A stretch of DNA of 45,621 bases from Carex sylvatica. Lineage: Eukaryota; Streptophyta; Magnoliopsida; Poales; Cyperaceae. Below, in pieces: positions 1 to 13,671 of this stretch (positions within the stretch are counted from its first letter, which is position 1; every line of letters begins with the position of its first letter). The stretch spans positions 1 through 45,621 of the forward strand of contig CAXKVR010000489.1 in NCBI GenBank assembly GCA_964058845.1, written 5' to 3'. The position numbers and the translations under genes are program-made. The notes beneath the pieces were generated by a model. It ran no database searches and was not told the DNA's origin. It saw only the letters and a program-made list of their open reading frames with translations.

Positions 1-975
1 AAAATACCATGCCCCCAGTCTTGCTCCCAGAATATAATTGTAGACTCGTTACCCGGTACATATAGAACCGAATTTAAAAGAAATTCTTTTTGGATTTGCT
101 TGAACAAAGGTGAGTTCGTCCATGGATAACTTGTAGTTGATGTTATGCTGAAAATTGGCTTCCACAATCTATTTTCAGGTTTTGACTAGTACCATGCCCA
201 TTTTTGAAGTAGTGCTTGATTGAAGACTTTGAGATCATGCACTCCCAATCCTCCCACTTCCTTGGGCTGACATACAAGCTTCCAGTTCGCAAGGTTCATT
301 TTCCATTTTTCTTGCGTTACCCCATGCCACAGGAATGTTCTCCTTATTTTATCTATATCCTTTATGACCCAATCCGAAAGTTTGAGCACCGACATGTAAA
401 ATATTGGTATGGCCGTTAGAACCGCGTTCAATAGAACTAGCCTACCCGCAATTGAGAGAAACTTGGCAGCCCAGCACCCCAATCTAGCATTCAACTTACG
501 TATGAGTGGTATGTAGGCAGACTTGGGAAGTTTGCGATTTGAAAGTGGCAACCCCAAGTATGTGAATGGAAAGGTCCCTAATTTACAACTCATCAGATTT
601 GCCAAGGCCTGTTGTTGTGCTATAGGTACCTGTGAGAAGATTATCTCTGATTTTTGCAAATTTATTGCTAAACCAGAGACTCTTTCAAAGGTTGTGAGTA
701 AGACTTTTAGTGCTTGTATATGTTGCCCTTCTGGCTTCACGAAAAGTAGGGCGTCATCCGCATATAAAAGGCACGGTTTTATCCCTTCGAAGGATAGTCT
801 AATTGCTCCTGTTGTTGCTAAGCGTTGCGCCCATCTTGCTATAAAATTCATAGCTATGATGAATAGTAATGGAGAAAGGGGGTCTCCTTGGTGGACACCT
901 CTGCTAATTTTTTTGAAAAATCTTTTGAATTTCCATGTGGCTTGTCGAATTTCATGTGCAATGTGTCTTATTTTC
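1..975 (-). mobile_element. LINE (non-LTR retrotransposon) reverse transcriptase fragment
   Basis: The minus strand encodes the C-terminal half of a plant LINE reverse transcriptase. From about 900 downward the frame reads GVHQGDPLSPLLF, then the catalytic motif LLYADDALLF near 760, then the typical thumb-region motifs FTYLGLPLS and GGLGVHDLKVFNQALLQKW. An in-frame TAG at 186-188 follows KWAWY, but the same frame stays open past it to base 1 with the expected downstream motif IIFWEQDWG. The element is therefore broken by at least one nonsense codon and continues off the left edge. The 5' boundary near 975 is uncertain; homology fades above about 920. No endonuclease domain is present in the window. 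Family assignment is confident, full extent is not. Confidence 0.88.
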
Positions 976-1756
976 TAATATATACATCTGTTTGAGATTG
1001 CAACCATGATGCTTTTACATTACAAATTTACATGAATGAATTATGGGTCTCCATTTGTACATGGGTTTTCTAGGTTTTAGATTTGGAGTCCGGTTGGTAT
1101 GACATTGATGTCATATGATATCAAACTCTAAAACTTATTTGATAGGTCTCAAATAATAAATCCAAATCTTCTAAATTGATGTGAGTAATGTCAAGTTAAC
1201 TGGTCAAAAAATTATGATAAAAAATAAATGTATTAAAATTAACTTAAAACTCCCACATTTAATATTAATGAATATTGTAGAATTTTATTTGTAGAGTGTT
1301 ATGTATGTTGGTTGAATATTTTAATGTACATGATATTGCAAAATTAGGAAAACTTCATGGTCTAACCTCTGTCATTTCATATTTTTAATGTTACACCCGT
1401 TTTAACCGGCTTTGTCATAGTGAACTAGAACTATATATATGTTTTTTTCTTAATTGGAGCAAGCAAAAGTTTGTTAAAATAAACTGATTAGGTAAATTCC
1501 TTGCTACATTCCAAGTGATAATGGAAAAATTTAGACGAGCATTCTCCAGAGCGATTTGGTCAGTCTTTTGACTTGACTTTTGTTCAACATTAATTTACAC
1601 TTGTTGCGTTTACCAAACAGAAAGAAAAAAGTATTTGGGTGTTATTGCAAATACAGTCGACCAATGAGGCAATGACCATTATATTGCGAAAGGTTTTTTT
1701 TATGGAGTATGATCCTCCCAAGTTCTAAACTCAAAATTTGAGTTAAACTCGGGTGA
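976..1756. other. Non-coding spacer upstream of the b5 reductase gene
   Basis: AT-rich sequence without a convincing reading frame or recognised repeat. It separates the LINE fragment from the reductase gene and should hold that gene's upstream promoter. Confidence 0.5.
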
Positions 1757-1764
1757 TATAAATT
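1757..1764 (+). promoter_or_regulatory. Probable TATA box of the b5 reductase gene
   Basis: TATAAATT lies about 118 bp before the start codon at 1882. It is followed at 1800-1845 by a CT-rich stretch typical of plant 5' leaders, which would place the transcription start near 1790. The position and motif are seen; promoter activity is inferred. Confidence 0.4.
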
Positions 1765-1881
1765 CCTGCCTTCCTGGATCCATAATTCTTCCCTTGTTTA
1801 GATTGTTCTCTCATTCTCTCATTCTCTCGCTCTCCTCTTGACTCTTCTCAGCTGAAGCTGATAAAGAAAGATATCGCAGCC

Positions 1882-4800
1882 ATGGCGACTCTTCTTCGAA
1901 GGCTCTCCAAATCCTCTTCCCTGACCAGCATCCCCGCTGCCTTCAGGCAACACTACCACTCCTCCACTCAGGGCCGCGGGATTCCCGTCGGCGCCTCCTT
2001 CTCCGCCCTTGTCTCCGGCGGTCTAGCTCTCTACTACTTCTCCTCCTCGCCTACCATTGTACTCTTCTCTTCTCGATATTACTTTTGTCAATCTATAACA
2101 CGCGATCGGCAATTGAGCTGCTTGATCTGACCTCACACAACGCGATCATCTAATTCTTTTCTTTTCAAATGTTATGGGAAGGAAATTCATTTCCACTGAT
2201 TCTCTCTATGGATTGCCACACTACTTACTTTTTCAATTGTTAAATATTCACAAGAGGTGGTTAAAAGCTCATCTTCATCTCATATTCACAGGCTCATCTT
2301 GATGAAAATCGTGAAGAGAATGCACCTAATTTAGGTTCGTTTATATCCCATTCATTAATTCAATGCATATTTGTAGATGCTTTGTATATTTGCTGTAGCA
2401 ACTTAAGTCTTACATGTACAACATAAGGACAAATGTGACCAATCTCACTTAAGCTTAATAGTTGATGCCAAAAAGTTAATTTCTTACTATCATCATCAAT
2501 GCTTCTTTTTGTTTTCAAAATTTTCAGCTCTTGATCCTGAAAAATGGTTGGAATTCAAGCTTCATGAAAAGGCAAAAGTTAGCCATAACACTCAACTTTT
2601 CAGGTGGAGTAACCTTTCACCTAATAACTGTGAAGGGAATACATTTCAAATTTTACATTAATTGTTTGTTGTAGGATTCCTATAATAATATGAATCTTTT
2701 GATTAATGGGTTGATAAACCTAAATATAATCTGAAAGCAATAGTTTGACTTGAGGAAAACTATTCTAATAAATGGAGAATTTTCTTTTTTGTTTGATTGA
2801 TTTGGTGTGTTGTTACAGGTTTACATTTGATCCTTCAAAGAAGCTTGGCCTTGATGTTGCTTCTTGCCTCATAACCAGGTATTATTCAGACAGAAGTAAC
2901 ACATTTTTGTTGTGCAATAACAATGCACTATTTTTATCATGTTTTTGCAAACTCAGCAATTCATTCTTTTGCAATTACTATGCAACAATTTTTTTGGTTA
3001 TTCACAAACAATGCAGAACTGTCTAAAATAAAAGTAAGTTTAGCAGCAAATTGCCCAAATTACATTGTAACACTTTTGTAGTAACTCAAATAAGTGGTTT
3101 TAATCCTAATGTGATTGTCCAGGGCTCCCATTGGAGAGGAATCTGATGGAAAAAGAAAATATGTAATCCGGCCGTAAGTTCTCTGTTTTTGCATTTTATA
3201 TATATATTTTTTTAAATTACATATAAAAACCAGATTCTATGCTATTCTTGGTTTAAATGTTTTAGGTACACACCGATATCAGATCCTGATTCTGAGGGCT
3301 ACTTCGACTTGTTAATCAAGGTAATAAGACCTTGATGTTTTTCTAAATTTGTGTTCATTTATTTTTTATTTTTTATTTTTACATGAATAATAAACGTTTT
3401 GGCAGGTTTACCCTGAAGGAAAAATGAGTCAGCATTTTGCAAGCTTGAGACCTGGAGAAGTTGTTGAAGTTAAAGGGTAACTTTAGTTGATACACAGAAT
3501 TATGGTTTTTACTCAAACAGAATTAATGCAAATGTATGCCCATGCAAAACAAGAAATGTCATGCATACCTGCAAAATATACTGGTCAATCATGCACAGTA
3601 ATATTAGTTTCTTACAATCCTCCCACTTTTCTATATATCACATCCCATATAGAACATGGAAAAAAGAATCCTCTTTACAACAATATAATTTGCCTATTTT
3701 ATTTTATTTTCTCTTCATAAGGAAAGAGGGACAATTTGGGTTTAAAAAAGAAGTTGATGAAAAAGGGATGTGCATGGGAGTTTTATGGTTTGATATGGGC
3801 TTACATAAAATTGTCCCCTTTAGATACATAAAAAATATATCTGAACTTAGTCATTATTCATTTGCAGGCCTATTGAGAAGCTCAGATATAAGCCAAATAT
3901 GAAGAGACAAATTGGCATGGTAGTCTTGCAATTGTACTTTTAAAAAAAGTTATCTCATGACCTTTTTTCCTCTCAAATATGTGTTCGGAGAGTGAAAAAT
4001 AGGGTTATAGGGAGCATTTCCATTTTATTTAACTCTGTTTGGCAAAGTGGAATAGGTTTAATTTGAAGGCTATTTAAATATCTAATTCCAATCCCAGAAT
4101 AAGATATTCCATCCCCCCTCTTGCATCTATTTTTATTGTATTTGACAACAATTCCACCTTTCTCCTCCCAATTCTATCTATTATTTACTTGTGCCAAAGT
4201 GAACAGGCCATACTTCAAACTTTAAAAAGCAATATATAGTTCTTAAAAAAGTTTGTTGTCCCTTCCATGTCAGTAACTCGTGCTCATATATTCTATATAC
4301 TCTTTCAAAGGTTGCTGGTGGTACGGGCATAACACCAATGCTTCAGGTCATCAAGGCTGTACTTAAAAACCCTGATGACATCACTCAGGCAAGCTACCTC
4401 ATTTTAATTTTTTAAATCTTTTCTGAATTTTTATTGTTCACAGTTCAGACTCAATATTTTTCTATTAAGCTTGCTAACATCTTATGCAACTACCTATAAA
4501 ACATTGGGGGCAATGAAAGATATAATATCTTTTTAATGTATGTCCTTCAGGGAAATATGCATTACATTTATATCCTGAGATGGTTTCTTTGGAATCTTAA
4601 TTATGCACTTGTACTGATTGGTGCTTGTTTAATTACTTTCATGCCAATACACAGCTTTCTCTAGTATATGCAAATGTTTCGCCTGATGATATTTTGCTGA
4701 AAACAGAGCTTGACAAGCTTGCCGTGAGCTATCCGAATTTTAAGGTAAGAAATTGAGTGAATTTTTCAGCAGGTTTGCAAATATGCAAGTTCAGTTATTT

Positions 4801-5765
4801 TATTAAAAAAATATATTATAGGTGTTTTATACAGTGGATAAACCAGCTGATAACTGGAGAGGCGGTGTTGGTTACATATCAAAGGAAATGGCATTGAAAG
4901 GCTTGCCTAGTCCTAGTGCTGACTCTCTAATACTAGTGAGATTCTTTTTTATCTCTTTTTACTCTCTTTTGCACAAATTAATTGGATGAGGCAGCTGTAA
5001 TTGCAAATTTTATAATTTGCCCTCAGGTATGTGGCCCTCCAGGAATGATGAAGCATATTTCTGGAGATAAAGCAAAGGATAGATCACAAGGAGAGGTAAA
5101 GCTTTTGTGTTTTCTTTTCTGGCACCCAAATATATATAATGTCTTATATTTTGGCAAAATTTGTTTTGTAGCTGTGAATCCCTAAAATGCAATAACGACA
5201 ACAACAATAACCAAGCCTTTAGTCTCAAACAAGTTGGGGTAGACTAGAAATGAAATCCAACCGGAGTCACAACATGCAATGTACCTTATAAAACATATCA
5301 CAGCCACTGTAAGGCATCCAGGAAAACTAATAGACAATCATCAATGGTCCTAGAATTACAAGGCCATCAAGTTCCTTTGGCTTATTTGATATCAACATTG
5401 TTTTCCATTGGTGTATAATTGGAGCTATATTACAAAAGAATTTTTACACTATAGTCTTTTGATATAATTAAAATCTTAGTAATAAAACAATACTAGCAAG
5501 GCCATCTGTGAATAATTGGAGCTAATTATGTCAGATTTTATAGTGAAATATTAAGGTGTGGTAATACATGAAATTACATATTTATTCTTTTAGTTGGACT
5601 TGGATAAAAAAAAGAAAGTGGATGATGTCTACTGTTAATTTTGATCGTTTTTCTTTTACAGTTTTTAAGGCTCAGCTAAAGCTTAATTGTTCTTTTTATT
5701 GCTTTCAGCTTACAGGAATACTAAAGGAGGTAGGATATACTGAAGAGATGGTGTACAAGTTTTGA
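1882..5765 (+). CDS. CBR2: NADH-cytochrome b5 reductase-like protein, mitochondrial
   Basis: FAD flavoprotein expected to pass electrons from NADH to cytochrome b5 at the mitochondrion. I assemble 13 exons: 1882-2058, 2292-2334, 2528-2603, 2819-2878, 3123-3173, 3266-3320, 3406-3476, 3868-3919, 4311-4388, 4655-4744, 4822-4935, 5027-5095, 5709-5765. They join in frame to 330 residues, close to the Arabidopsis At5g20080 product. The N-terminus is arginine/serine-rich (MATLLRRLSKSSS), as in a mitochondrial presequence, followed by a hydrophobic segment near residues 38-53. The FAD-binding motif RPYTPIS is at 135-141, the pyridine-nucleotide motif GGTGITPM at 198-205, and CGPPGMM at 291-297. The protein ends EEMVYKF. 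All introns are GT-AG except intron 9 (4389-4654), which begins GC. No break is seen. It converges on COG2. Confidence 0.93.
5165..5290 (-). repeat. Possible SINE remnant in the last reductase intron
   Basis: Within intron 12 a CAACAACAATAA run is followed by AAGCCTTTAGTCTCAAACAA and GTTGGGG. Read on the minus strand, this resembles plant repeats ending in GGCTTTGTTGTTG-type (TTG)n tails, as in tRNA-derived SINEs of the TS kind. No clear A and B boxes were found, so this may be only a 3' end. The call rests on remembered family appearance and is weak. Confidence 0.3.
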
Positions 5766-6644
5766 GATGCTCACTAGAAATTCATTTCTCTTTTTATTTT
5801 TATTTATTTTTATTTACGGTTGTTACTTAAATAACAGTGGCAGAGTGAAACAATAAAATGCCTGACATTTTTAAATGGCCTGTTTGTTTTGCAGTGGCAA
5901 GATAATTGAGTTCCGATATTTTGTCACCCGGTTTTTCCTTTATAATTACTATTTCTATTTGTGTAATGTGATGGGAGAGTGTTAGTTCCGCTCCTGTTGT
6001 AACGTTTATTCTAATAATGCAGCACTTCATTTTTAATGACCTTCTAGTTCTTGTTAACTGCATTATTATTATTATTATTATGTTAGGCTTAATCATCTAA
6101 AATACCCTTTGTTCTGATTGAGGGCTAATCGACTAACTCAAAGCTAATTGTAGATTTCCTAAATTTAATAAAAGTTGATGCTAGATTTTCTAATTATAAA
6201 TTTTCTTCCGGTAAGAAATTCATCCATGTGCAAGAAAAAGGAAAGGAAATATTACTCTTGAAAAAAGTCATGTTGAATTCAGTTGCATTTTCAATCGAAG
6301 TGATCAAAATTGGGTAACTAAATGCATTTGAGATACGACTGTGGTCCTCTCAAATCTCAATCGTAATTTGTCAGCTTGATATTAAAACGCTATACAGGCC
6401 ACCTGACGGTTGATGCTCTTTATCTATATTTTTCCACAAGAAGGAATATAGTAAGCAATAAATCTTATTTTCCTCGAGAAAAATCAATGAACATATCTAT
6501 CCAGTACATTCCTACAAAGCCTGCAAACTCAAGTAGTTCCCAAAATCCAAAAACAAAACGCCAATTACAATTTGAAAAAAATTGTAGAACATTCTTTTGA
6601 GTCCTTGTAGTATACACTGTTTTCAAGTTAATATATCACATTGT
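5766..6644. other. Convergent intergenic region (3' UTRs of reductase and COG2)
   Basis: About 880 bp separate the stop codons of the two convergent genes. The sequence is AT-rich and includes a short (ATT)n run at 6062-6081. No gene or recognised element is seen. It should contain both polyadenylation regions. Confidence 0.6.
6062..6081. repeat. (ATT)n microsatellite
   Basis: Six to seven ATT units lie in the 3' flank of the reductase gene. This is a simple sequence repeat with no assigned role. Confidence 0.8.
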
Positions 6645-9600
6645 TTAGAAAGCAATAACTGATTGCTTTTCTTCTGGGGCAACACACTGCCACAGGGAGC
6701 GGTAAGAGGAAATATCAGCAGCATTTATCCCTATTGCTGCAAGATTGCGCCCGTATTCCTGCCAAACATTTGTAAAACATTAGGCATTAGACTATGGGCA
6801 CTTCCATGTGTATGGTCAATACATTACAAGTGTTTCAATAATAAGATAACAGAGGACAATGGGGATGATACAAGATCTTCATTTTTGTCTCATATTTTTC
6901 CTTTCTTCTTTTATTATTATTATTTTTTTTTCTTTCTTTTTTTGTGCCTAAATTGCACCAACAATATTATATTTTATTTGCCCAAAACAATGTATATATC
7001 CAGATAGATATTTGCATCCAACACCCAATCCTTTCTTGGTTATTCTGAACATCACATGAAGGTCCCAAACATTACAACGGAAGTTTAGAAGAAAGCTTTA
7101 TGTAATCGGGTACGTAAACTAAAACTCAAAATATGAAACCTCTTTGATTAATTGTTTGGTTTAGTTTGGATTTGGGGAATAATGGCTTTATAGAATAAGG
7201 GCCAAAACTGTCAGTGACACCTATCAAAAGGTGGGTGCATCAGAAAATATGAAGAAATTATATGTTGTCTGCAAGTTAGGCAAGGGGTATACCTGAATGT
7301 CAAGAAACAACTGCATGCAGATCTTCTCAGTGTCAGAAATATTGTTGTCAGAAGCATCAGAGCTGGCTCCTACTCTTCGTTGCGCACCTTGCCGTAATCT
7401 TTGCAATGAAGATTCAGTTTTCTTTGTCTGTTACAAAAAAAAAAGGTTTAAAAATGGCTAAATGAAATATGAAATTCCTTTTATATCGTATAGACTAATT
7501 AAAATTGCTACTTACCACATGGACAAGATCAGATGCAAGTTCATAATAGCGGTTGGTGATCTTTTCAATAGAGGCAAACAGAAGATTCTGAGTTGCATCT
7601 TTAGTTAAATAAGCTGAACGATCTCCTTCCAGAAATACCTATACAAAAACATACCACCAATCTCAGGCAAACTCAAATTTCAAATTTCAGTCCTTATATA
7701 TGAACCTTAAAAGGACAAAGAAACGAACCTTAAGAGGCCTTAAACTCCCTGAAACATATGGTGAATGCCTAACTGGAAGCTGGTTCGTCATCCTATATTT
7801 CGCTGATATTCCTTTCAACTGCTTCAAGTCCTATAATGAAAAGATAAATGAAACAGGTGTGAGTTTTAACAACAACCATTATATCTGAAAACTTGTATCA
7901 AATTTACTGACCTTTTCAGATTTCTCAACAATGGAATCTATCATGATATCCAATATAATAGGTAGCAATTGCTGGAGCGATTTGCCAGCTTGAGCTATGC
8001 TTTCTCTCACAAGCTGGGTAACTTCATCTGAACAGGAACTAAGCAATTGGCTCACGTGCACTATGAAGTCTTCAGAAAGCTCACTGATCAAAACAGAAAC
8101 ATCATGGAACACCTGAAAAATGAAAGAGCAACTGAATATTTAATCTAGATAAAAGAAATGAACCAATTTGGTCATAACCGTACAAGTTGTCAGCATTGAG
8201 CATATCAGAAGCAGAATAATATGATGATCATGCAAGTTATGTTACATTCCCACAATTTGAATATTCTTTTTTTCTCTTCCTCCAATGTTTAATTGTTTTT
8301 CGATACTAATATAAGAAAAAGGAGATTCCCAATAACCTACTGAGAAATAGCTCCTCAAATTCCATTCCTTTAAATAAGGTTCAGTGATCACAAGTGAAGG
8401 CAAATTTATGCAAGATAAAACTAAAATTATCAAGAAAGCATACATATACAAAATCCTCCACTGGTGCAGATATTGCCCAATCAGCATCCCCACTATGCAC
8501 TTGGCGAGCAGCCAGACCAGTAGATAGCCATGTTGAGTACCTGATCAGATCACCAAAAAGGAAGAAAATAATTATTATAGAAGTAAGATTAAAAGAATTG
8601 TAATAGATAAAGGGGAAAAAAACTAACCTTGCGAGAAGCTGCAAGGATAGACGCAGGAATTTGTCTGAGTGTGAGAAAACAAGAACATCACCACTCCAAC
8701 AAGTTTTTAGGCTCTCTAGAAGCTTTATACTCTGTTTCAACAATAGTTTCTGGGTTTTCCCTTCACTTTCGACTGGTTTAATGGGACCAGTCAAGGAAGA
8801 ATCTAGACCCCCCGCAATTTCCTGAAATCTTAGGCAGTCAAAGAAAAGCACATTAAGTAAAAGCAGAACATATAGTAGTGAATTATTAATGACCCCAAGG
8901 ATTATAGTATTAAGTGCCAGGCAGTAGTAATTCTGATTAGTGCCACCAACCTTACTGGTATCTATGTTTATCTGTGGCAATTTTCAAGACCAACCCAACA
9001 TTAAAAATCAAAATCCAAATATTATGATGGTTGTTGCATAAAACTTAAAAAGAAAACAATGATTTACAGATTTTTATGGAAGTACCTCAATGAAAAATAC
9101 ACATCAACATTCCATTTCCTCATGAACTCCGCATACACTGTTTCTGAACGGAACCTAGCAACAGCAGATTTTGAGGGGCAGTAGCCTTAAAAAAGGAATA
9201 GCAAGGTTGTTGTCAGTACTCATTTGACAGAACAAAGAGATATCATTCAACAAAAATCAATCCTATGCTGAATTTTTTTTCTTATACTTCCAAGTAAAAT
9301 GTGCAAAGTGTGTGGTAAAACTTAGTTAAGCATGTGACACTGCTCAGCATCAATCTGATAGATTTAATCAAGGAGTATATGAACCTAGAGAAGGCCCACA
9401 AATTCAACATCATTAGAGAAGTAATCTATTGCAATCATATACAAGCAGTACCTTCAAGGAACGCAAGAAAAGCAAGGCTAGATTTGTAATTCTTCAAGAA
9501 TTCAGCAGGCTTTCCTGGTGAGAAGGCCCCGGACTTCCCCTTCTCAATCACAAATAGCACCTCCTTCAGTATCGAATTGGCCAGGAAGTCAAAAACATGC

Positions 9601-11567
9601 AACCCAGAATTTGCTACAACATTGCAAAAAAGCATGTTCAGATGATACCAATGATAGAGATACAAATTTTAGTACACTAGTGGTCTGGTCAAGGGTTGCC
9701 AGAATACACTAAAGAGGGTCTGTTATCCATACATCATAACTTTTTTGCCTCCCCACAGCCTATTTTTTATTTGATAACTAAGTTCACACCTGAGAATTTA
9801 ATAGACAAAGTTGGGTCAGAAAGAGTCCTAGAAAAACTTGATTGGGCTTAATTCAACACAGTACACACTTGATCAAATATTAAAATGCTACTTCTCACCT
9901 GAAGAAGATAGCTCAAGTATGAATTTGCAATCCTTCTCTATACACTGCATGATTCGCCGATAATCCCCCTCAAGTTCATCATTAGATGCCGTTGCAACAG
10001 CCTCAGGCTGGTTGTTGCTGCTGTTTGGAATGATTTCTTGTATTAGAGGAGAAACCACGGTTTTACGAAAAAGTGCCTCAGCTGCTGAGGTGTTGTCTAC
10101 AGCTGCATATGCACGGAGGCAGTTGTAGATGGTGTTATTGTCACGGTGCTCCAGGCCTTGGACGAAGCACTGCTCCAAGCTGTTGTCTAATAGTGAGGTT
10201 GCAGCTTGAATTCTCTTCTCCATGTTTTCGATGAATGGGAGGTTCTGTACTGCCATCGTAATAGAAACAACAATGAGCACCAAAAATCTGTACTGCATGG
10301 TACTGGTATTGCCTACTGTCCGACTGTCCTATTCTACATTCTTTTTTGGTTCGTTCATTCTGGATATCTTTAAATCATGATTCTGTACATGTACATAAAA
10401 CCTAGATTTACCTCCACAACTTTCCACGGTTTTATCAATTACTTAAATCAAGCTTTTTCAGTGTACAATTGTGACACGGGGTAAAGGTAGGCAATTTGCC
10501 AAAATTGAAGCTCAAATCGCAGAGTACGGAAAACTTCGGTCAGCTTAGAGTCATGTGAGGCTCGATTTGACATTTTAGGTACCAAATTCCTCAATGTACA
10601 CAATTGTGCATTATACCCACTGAAAATGGAAATATTTGGGTAAAAGTAAAATAAACCTTCTCATCACCGATGTAGAATTTTAATCGGTTCATCTCACTGG
10701 CGATTCTTTCCAATAGAATGCTTTGAGTAATTCTACTGCTAGTTCCACTTTCCAAGTTCTGCAAGGTACCATCAGTAGCTACAGAACCAATCTCTGCTCC
10801 TGACAAATCTGATGGTGCGGTAGGAAGCTCTTTTATAAGCTTTTCAACCTAAATCAGAGAAATATATAAATGTACCGGCTCCTTGAACTCTTATAATTTA
10901 TTTCAAGTTAAAACAATCAAAACCAAATGATTGCACAATTGAAAGAAGAACAAGAGTTGAGCGCACTTTTAATTTACGAATTAAGAATTTGTGTAATGAT
11001 CAAGGATACAATTACAAAATAAGTAGAGAACTGCTAGTACCAGTCAGATCATGATTATTCATGATCAAGTCAAAGGCTATTTTATAAATCATAGATATAA
11101 TTCAAATAAAACAGGTTATAACATACTTTAGAAACCACGTGAAATGTATCAAGCATTCTCTCAAGCAGTTCCCTGGCCGCAGCAGCAGCTGCACGGCGTT
11201 CCATCCCTGCTCTGAGTTCGACAAGCTGAGTAGCAGCAGCACCACGCAATGAGGCGACCTTACCACGTAACTCTGCTAGGGGAGCCCGGATCCGAGCCGC
11301 CGCTTCACCGGCCCCAGCAAGCCTAGTACCCAGGCCGACAAAATCTGCATAGTCGCGATTGACCAGGTCGATGAGATCGGAGTTGAGAGAGGTGAGGTGG
11401 GATTTGAGCTCACTAGCGAGGGTTTCGAGCGGGACGAAGGAGCGGAGGGAGGAGATGTAGGTGGAAGGGGCAAAGTCGGAGGAGAGGAAGGCGGCAGGGG
11501 TAAACCAGGTGGGATGCGCCTCGATAGGCTCACCAAAGAGGTCGGTGGCTGTGGCCACGGACGCCAT
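6645..11567 (-). CDS. COG2: Conserved oligomeric Golgi complex subunit 2
   Basis: Subunit of the COG tethering complex, which works in retrograde traffic at the Golgi. Twelve exons on the minus strand, in coding order: 11127-11567, 10657-10848, 9899-10244, 9452-9613, 9086-9185, 8628-8828, 8444-8540, 7912-8112, 7729-7830, 7516-7638, 7293-7427, 6645-6758. All join in frame to 737 residues, near the length of Arabidopsis COG2. The N-terminus carries the family motif LFGEPIEAHPTWFTPAAFL, followed by an alanine-rich, helical region. LLERIASEMNRLKFY and NLPFIENMEKRI are strongly conserved family stretches in exons 2-3. The protein ends KQSVIAF. The exon 2/3 junction was chosen because phase and residue count match the family; an alternative donor 7 codons upstream cannot be excluded. 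No frameshift or stop is seen. Confidence 0.93.
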
Positions 11568-11950
11568 TGACGATGGAATAAAGCTCGTCTGTCTTCTTCT
11601 ACCTCTCTAAGTTTGATTCAGAATTCCAGATCTGAGAAGAGAGAAGAGAGAAGAGAGAAGAGAGCGAGACTGGAGACTGGAGAGAGTAGTAACTCCGGTT
11701 TCAGATCTGACATCTGACAGGGGAAGGAGAAGGAGAAGGAGAGGCGTGGGAAAATTGGGCTTTATTATTGTATTGTTTGTAGGGATAAGAAAAAGATGGG
11801 TCGTTATATAAAATTAGAGGACTTAGTGGGCCTGTAGTGTACCTTATCAGGCTATAAATTACCCGATTCAGAACTTGTAGCAGAGCAGACGCGATCATAT
11901 CGGACCTCACAATTAATTTGAGCTAATGTAGATTAATTTGCCATCTGAAA
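11568..11950 (-). promoter_or_regulatory. COG2 5' leader and proximal promoter
   Basis: Just upstream of the COG2 start the + strand is rich in GAGAAGA repeats (about 11632-11690), that is, CT-rich on the coding strand, as in many plant 5' leaders. No clear TATA box was identified. The exact transcription start is unknown. Confidence 0.45.
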
Positions 11951-13449
11951 CTAGCAAAATTCTGAGCTAGCCTCCTTTGATTTTCCTAGCTAATATTTTC
12001 ATCCCTGCATTATTTTAGGTATTTAATTATCTCAAACTCAATATATATACAGTTGCCAATATATATATGATGATGACTAATACTCATCATCATCATCACA
12101 TATTCTGATATTCATCACCTTGTTGTCATTAGTACGTACCATGTTGTTGTTTTTCTTATCACTGATATTATTATTTTTTTATTGCTGAACTAGTATAGGG
12201 ATATTTTTATGGTTATGCTGGTAAAATATCAGCTGTTATATATATATGGGGAATTAGCATATCATGTTTTGAGAGGATTTTCTAACGTCTCTCTATAACT
12301 TAATTTTTTGGTATTTATTCTAACGGTCATCATAGCCCAAATATGTATAAATAGATAACAATTGTACATTGTAAACATGATTCAATAATCAATTAAATTA
12401 ATCATACATATTCTGTTTCTCAAAATTTTGAATATTCATATTCAGTAAGTCGCAAGAGACTTTCGAGGTCAAACCACAATTTTGTAAAAAGAAAAAAGAA
12501 AAAGGAAACTAATTTCCCCATTGATGCGTGTTGGTTACGTACAGTTTTAATTTATTTTATTTTTCTTTGTTGGATTTTGAGTGTTGGCAATCCATGATAG
12601 CGTCCCACATCAAAAAGAAAAGAAAAGAAAAATGTATCACAGGAGAATTAGGGACCCTTCAATATAATTAAGTATTAACTAATGATTATTGATTATCTCT
12701 GCAGCTTATTTGCAGCAGACAACACAATAACGAATTTGTTCTCTCTCATTTTCGAACCTAACTAAAACACCACCAAAAATCTATCCAAGCTCAAGAAAGA
12801 TAAAAATTTATTTATTTATTGCGTTGACAGAAGGTTCTATATATATATATATAATATTAATTCCTAGCTAATATATGGTATATTAATTGTGTGTATATAG
12901 GTGCAAGAATAAATTAAGTCAGACACGGTATATCATCACATATACCCCAAAAGTAATCTGTTTATAATTATAAATATTAAGCTATGGTCAACTTAATTGG
13001 CTGAAATGAAATTAAGAAACTGTCTGGTAAGTTACAGCTGAAACCGAAATGACACAAAAATATATGCAACCATTCATATTATTTGTCTCCTTTAATTCTT
13101 TCATCTCTTTTAGTTAATTTATTCATTCATTAGTGTCTCTTGTTATCCTTTTCCATTTTCCAATTTTAAATCATTTACCTTCTTCTCAGTTCTCACCCTC
13201 CAGAAATCTGGCATTTCACAAAAAAGAAGGAGAAAACAAAATGACTAAAATTTAGCTACTGTTTCAGACTTTCAGTTTTGATGGAATGAAACGTACGGTA
13301 CAAAAATCAGATACGCTCATTTTCAAAATGAGGCAATATTAATTTCATAATTCTATATTGCTTCAAGAATATACATATTAATGCACAATATAAAAATAAT
13401 TATATTAGAATTCTTACTACAAGTCACTATCAATCCTTAACCGCCACGT
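11951..13449. other. AT-rich intergenic spacer
   Basis: About 1.5 kb with many (AT)n tracts (for example 12838-12852) and poly-T runs. I see no reading frame with family resemblance and no terminal repeats. It should contain the distal promoters of COG2 and of the small MASS-like gene. Confidence 0.55.
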
Positions 13450-13481
13450 ACTCCTCTCCTCTCCTCTCCTCTCCTCTTCCT
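13450..13481. repeat. (CTCCT)n microsatellite in a 5' leader
   Basis: About six CTCCT units lie some 200 bp before the start codon of the MASS-like gene, probably in its promoter or 5' UTR. CT-rich tracts at this position are common in plant genes. Confidence 0.8.
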
Positions 13482-13671
13482 TTTATAGACCCCCACACAA
13501 CTATACATAATCCCTTCAATTCTCTTCCTTGCAGTGCTCTCTATCAACAACAGGTAGAGATTCAAGGAAGAGAAGAAAGAAATAAATAAATAAATAGAAG
13601 AAAGAGCAAAATATATAAACATTTTTTTGAGAGCTCGAGATCGCGTGAGAGAGCTTGAAAACGATCTCGGG

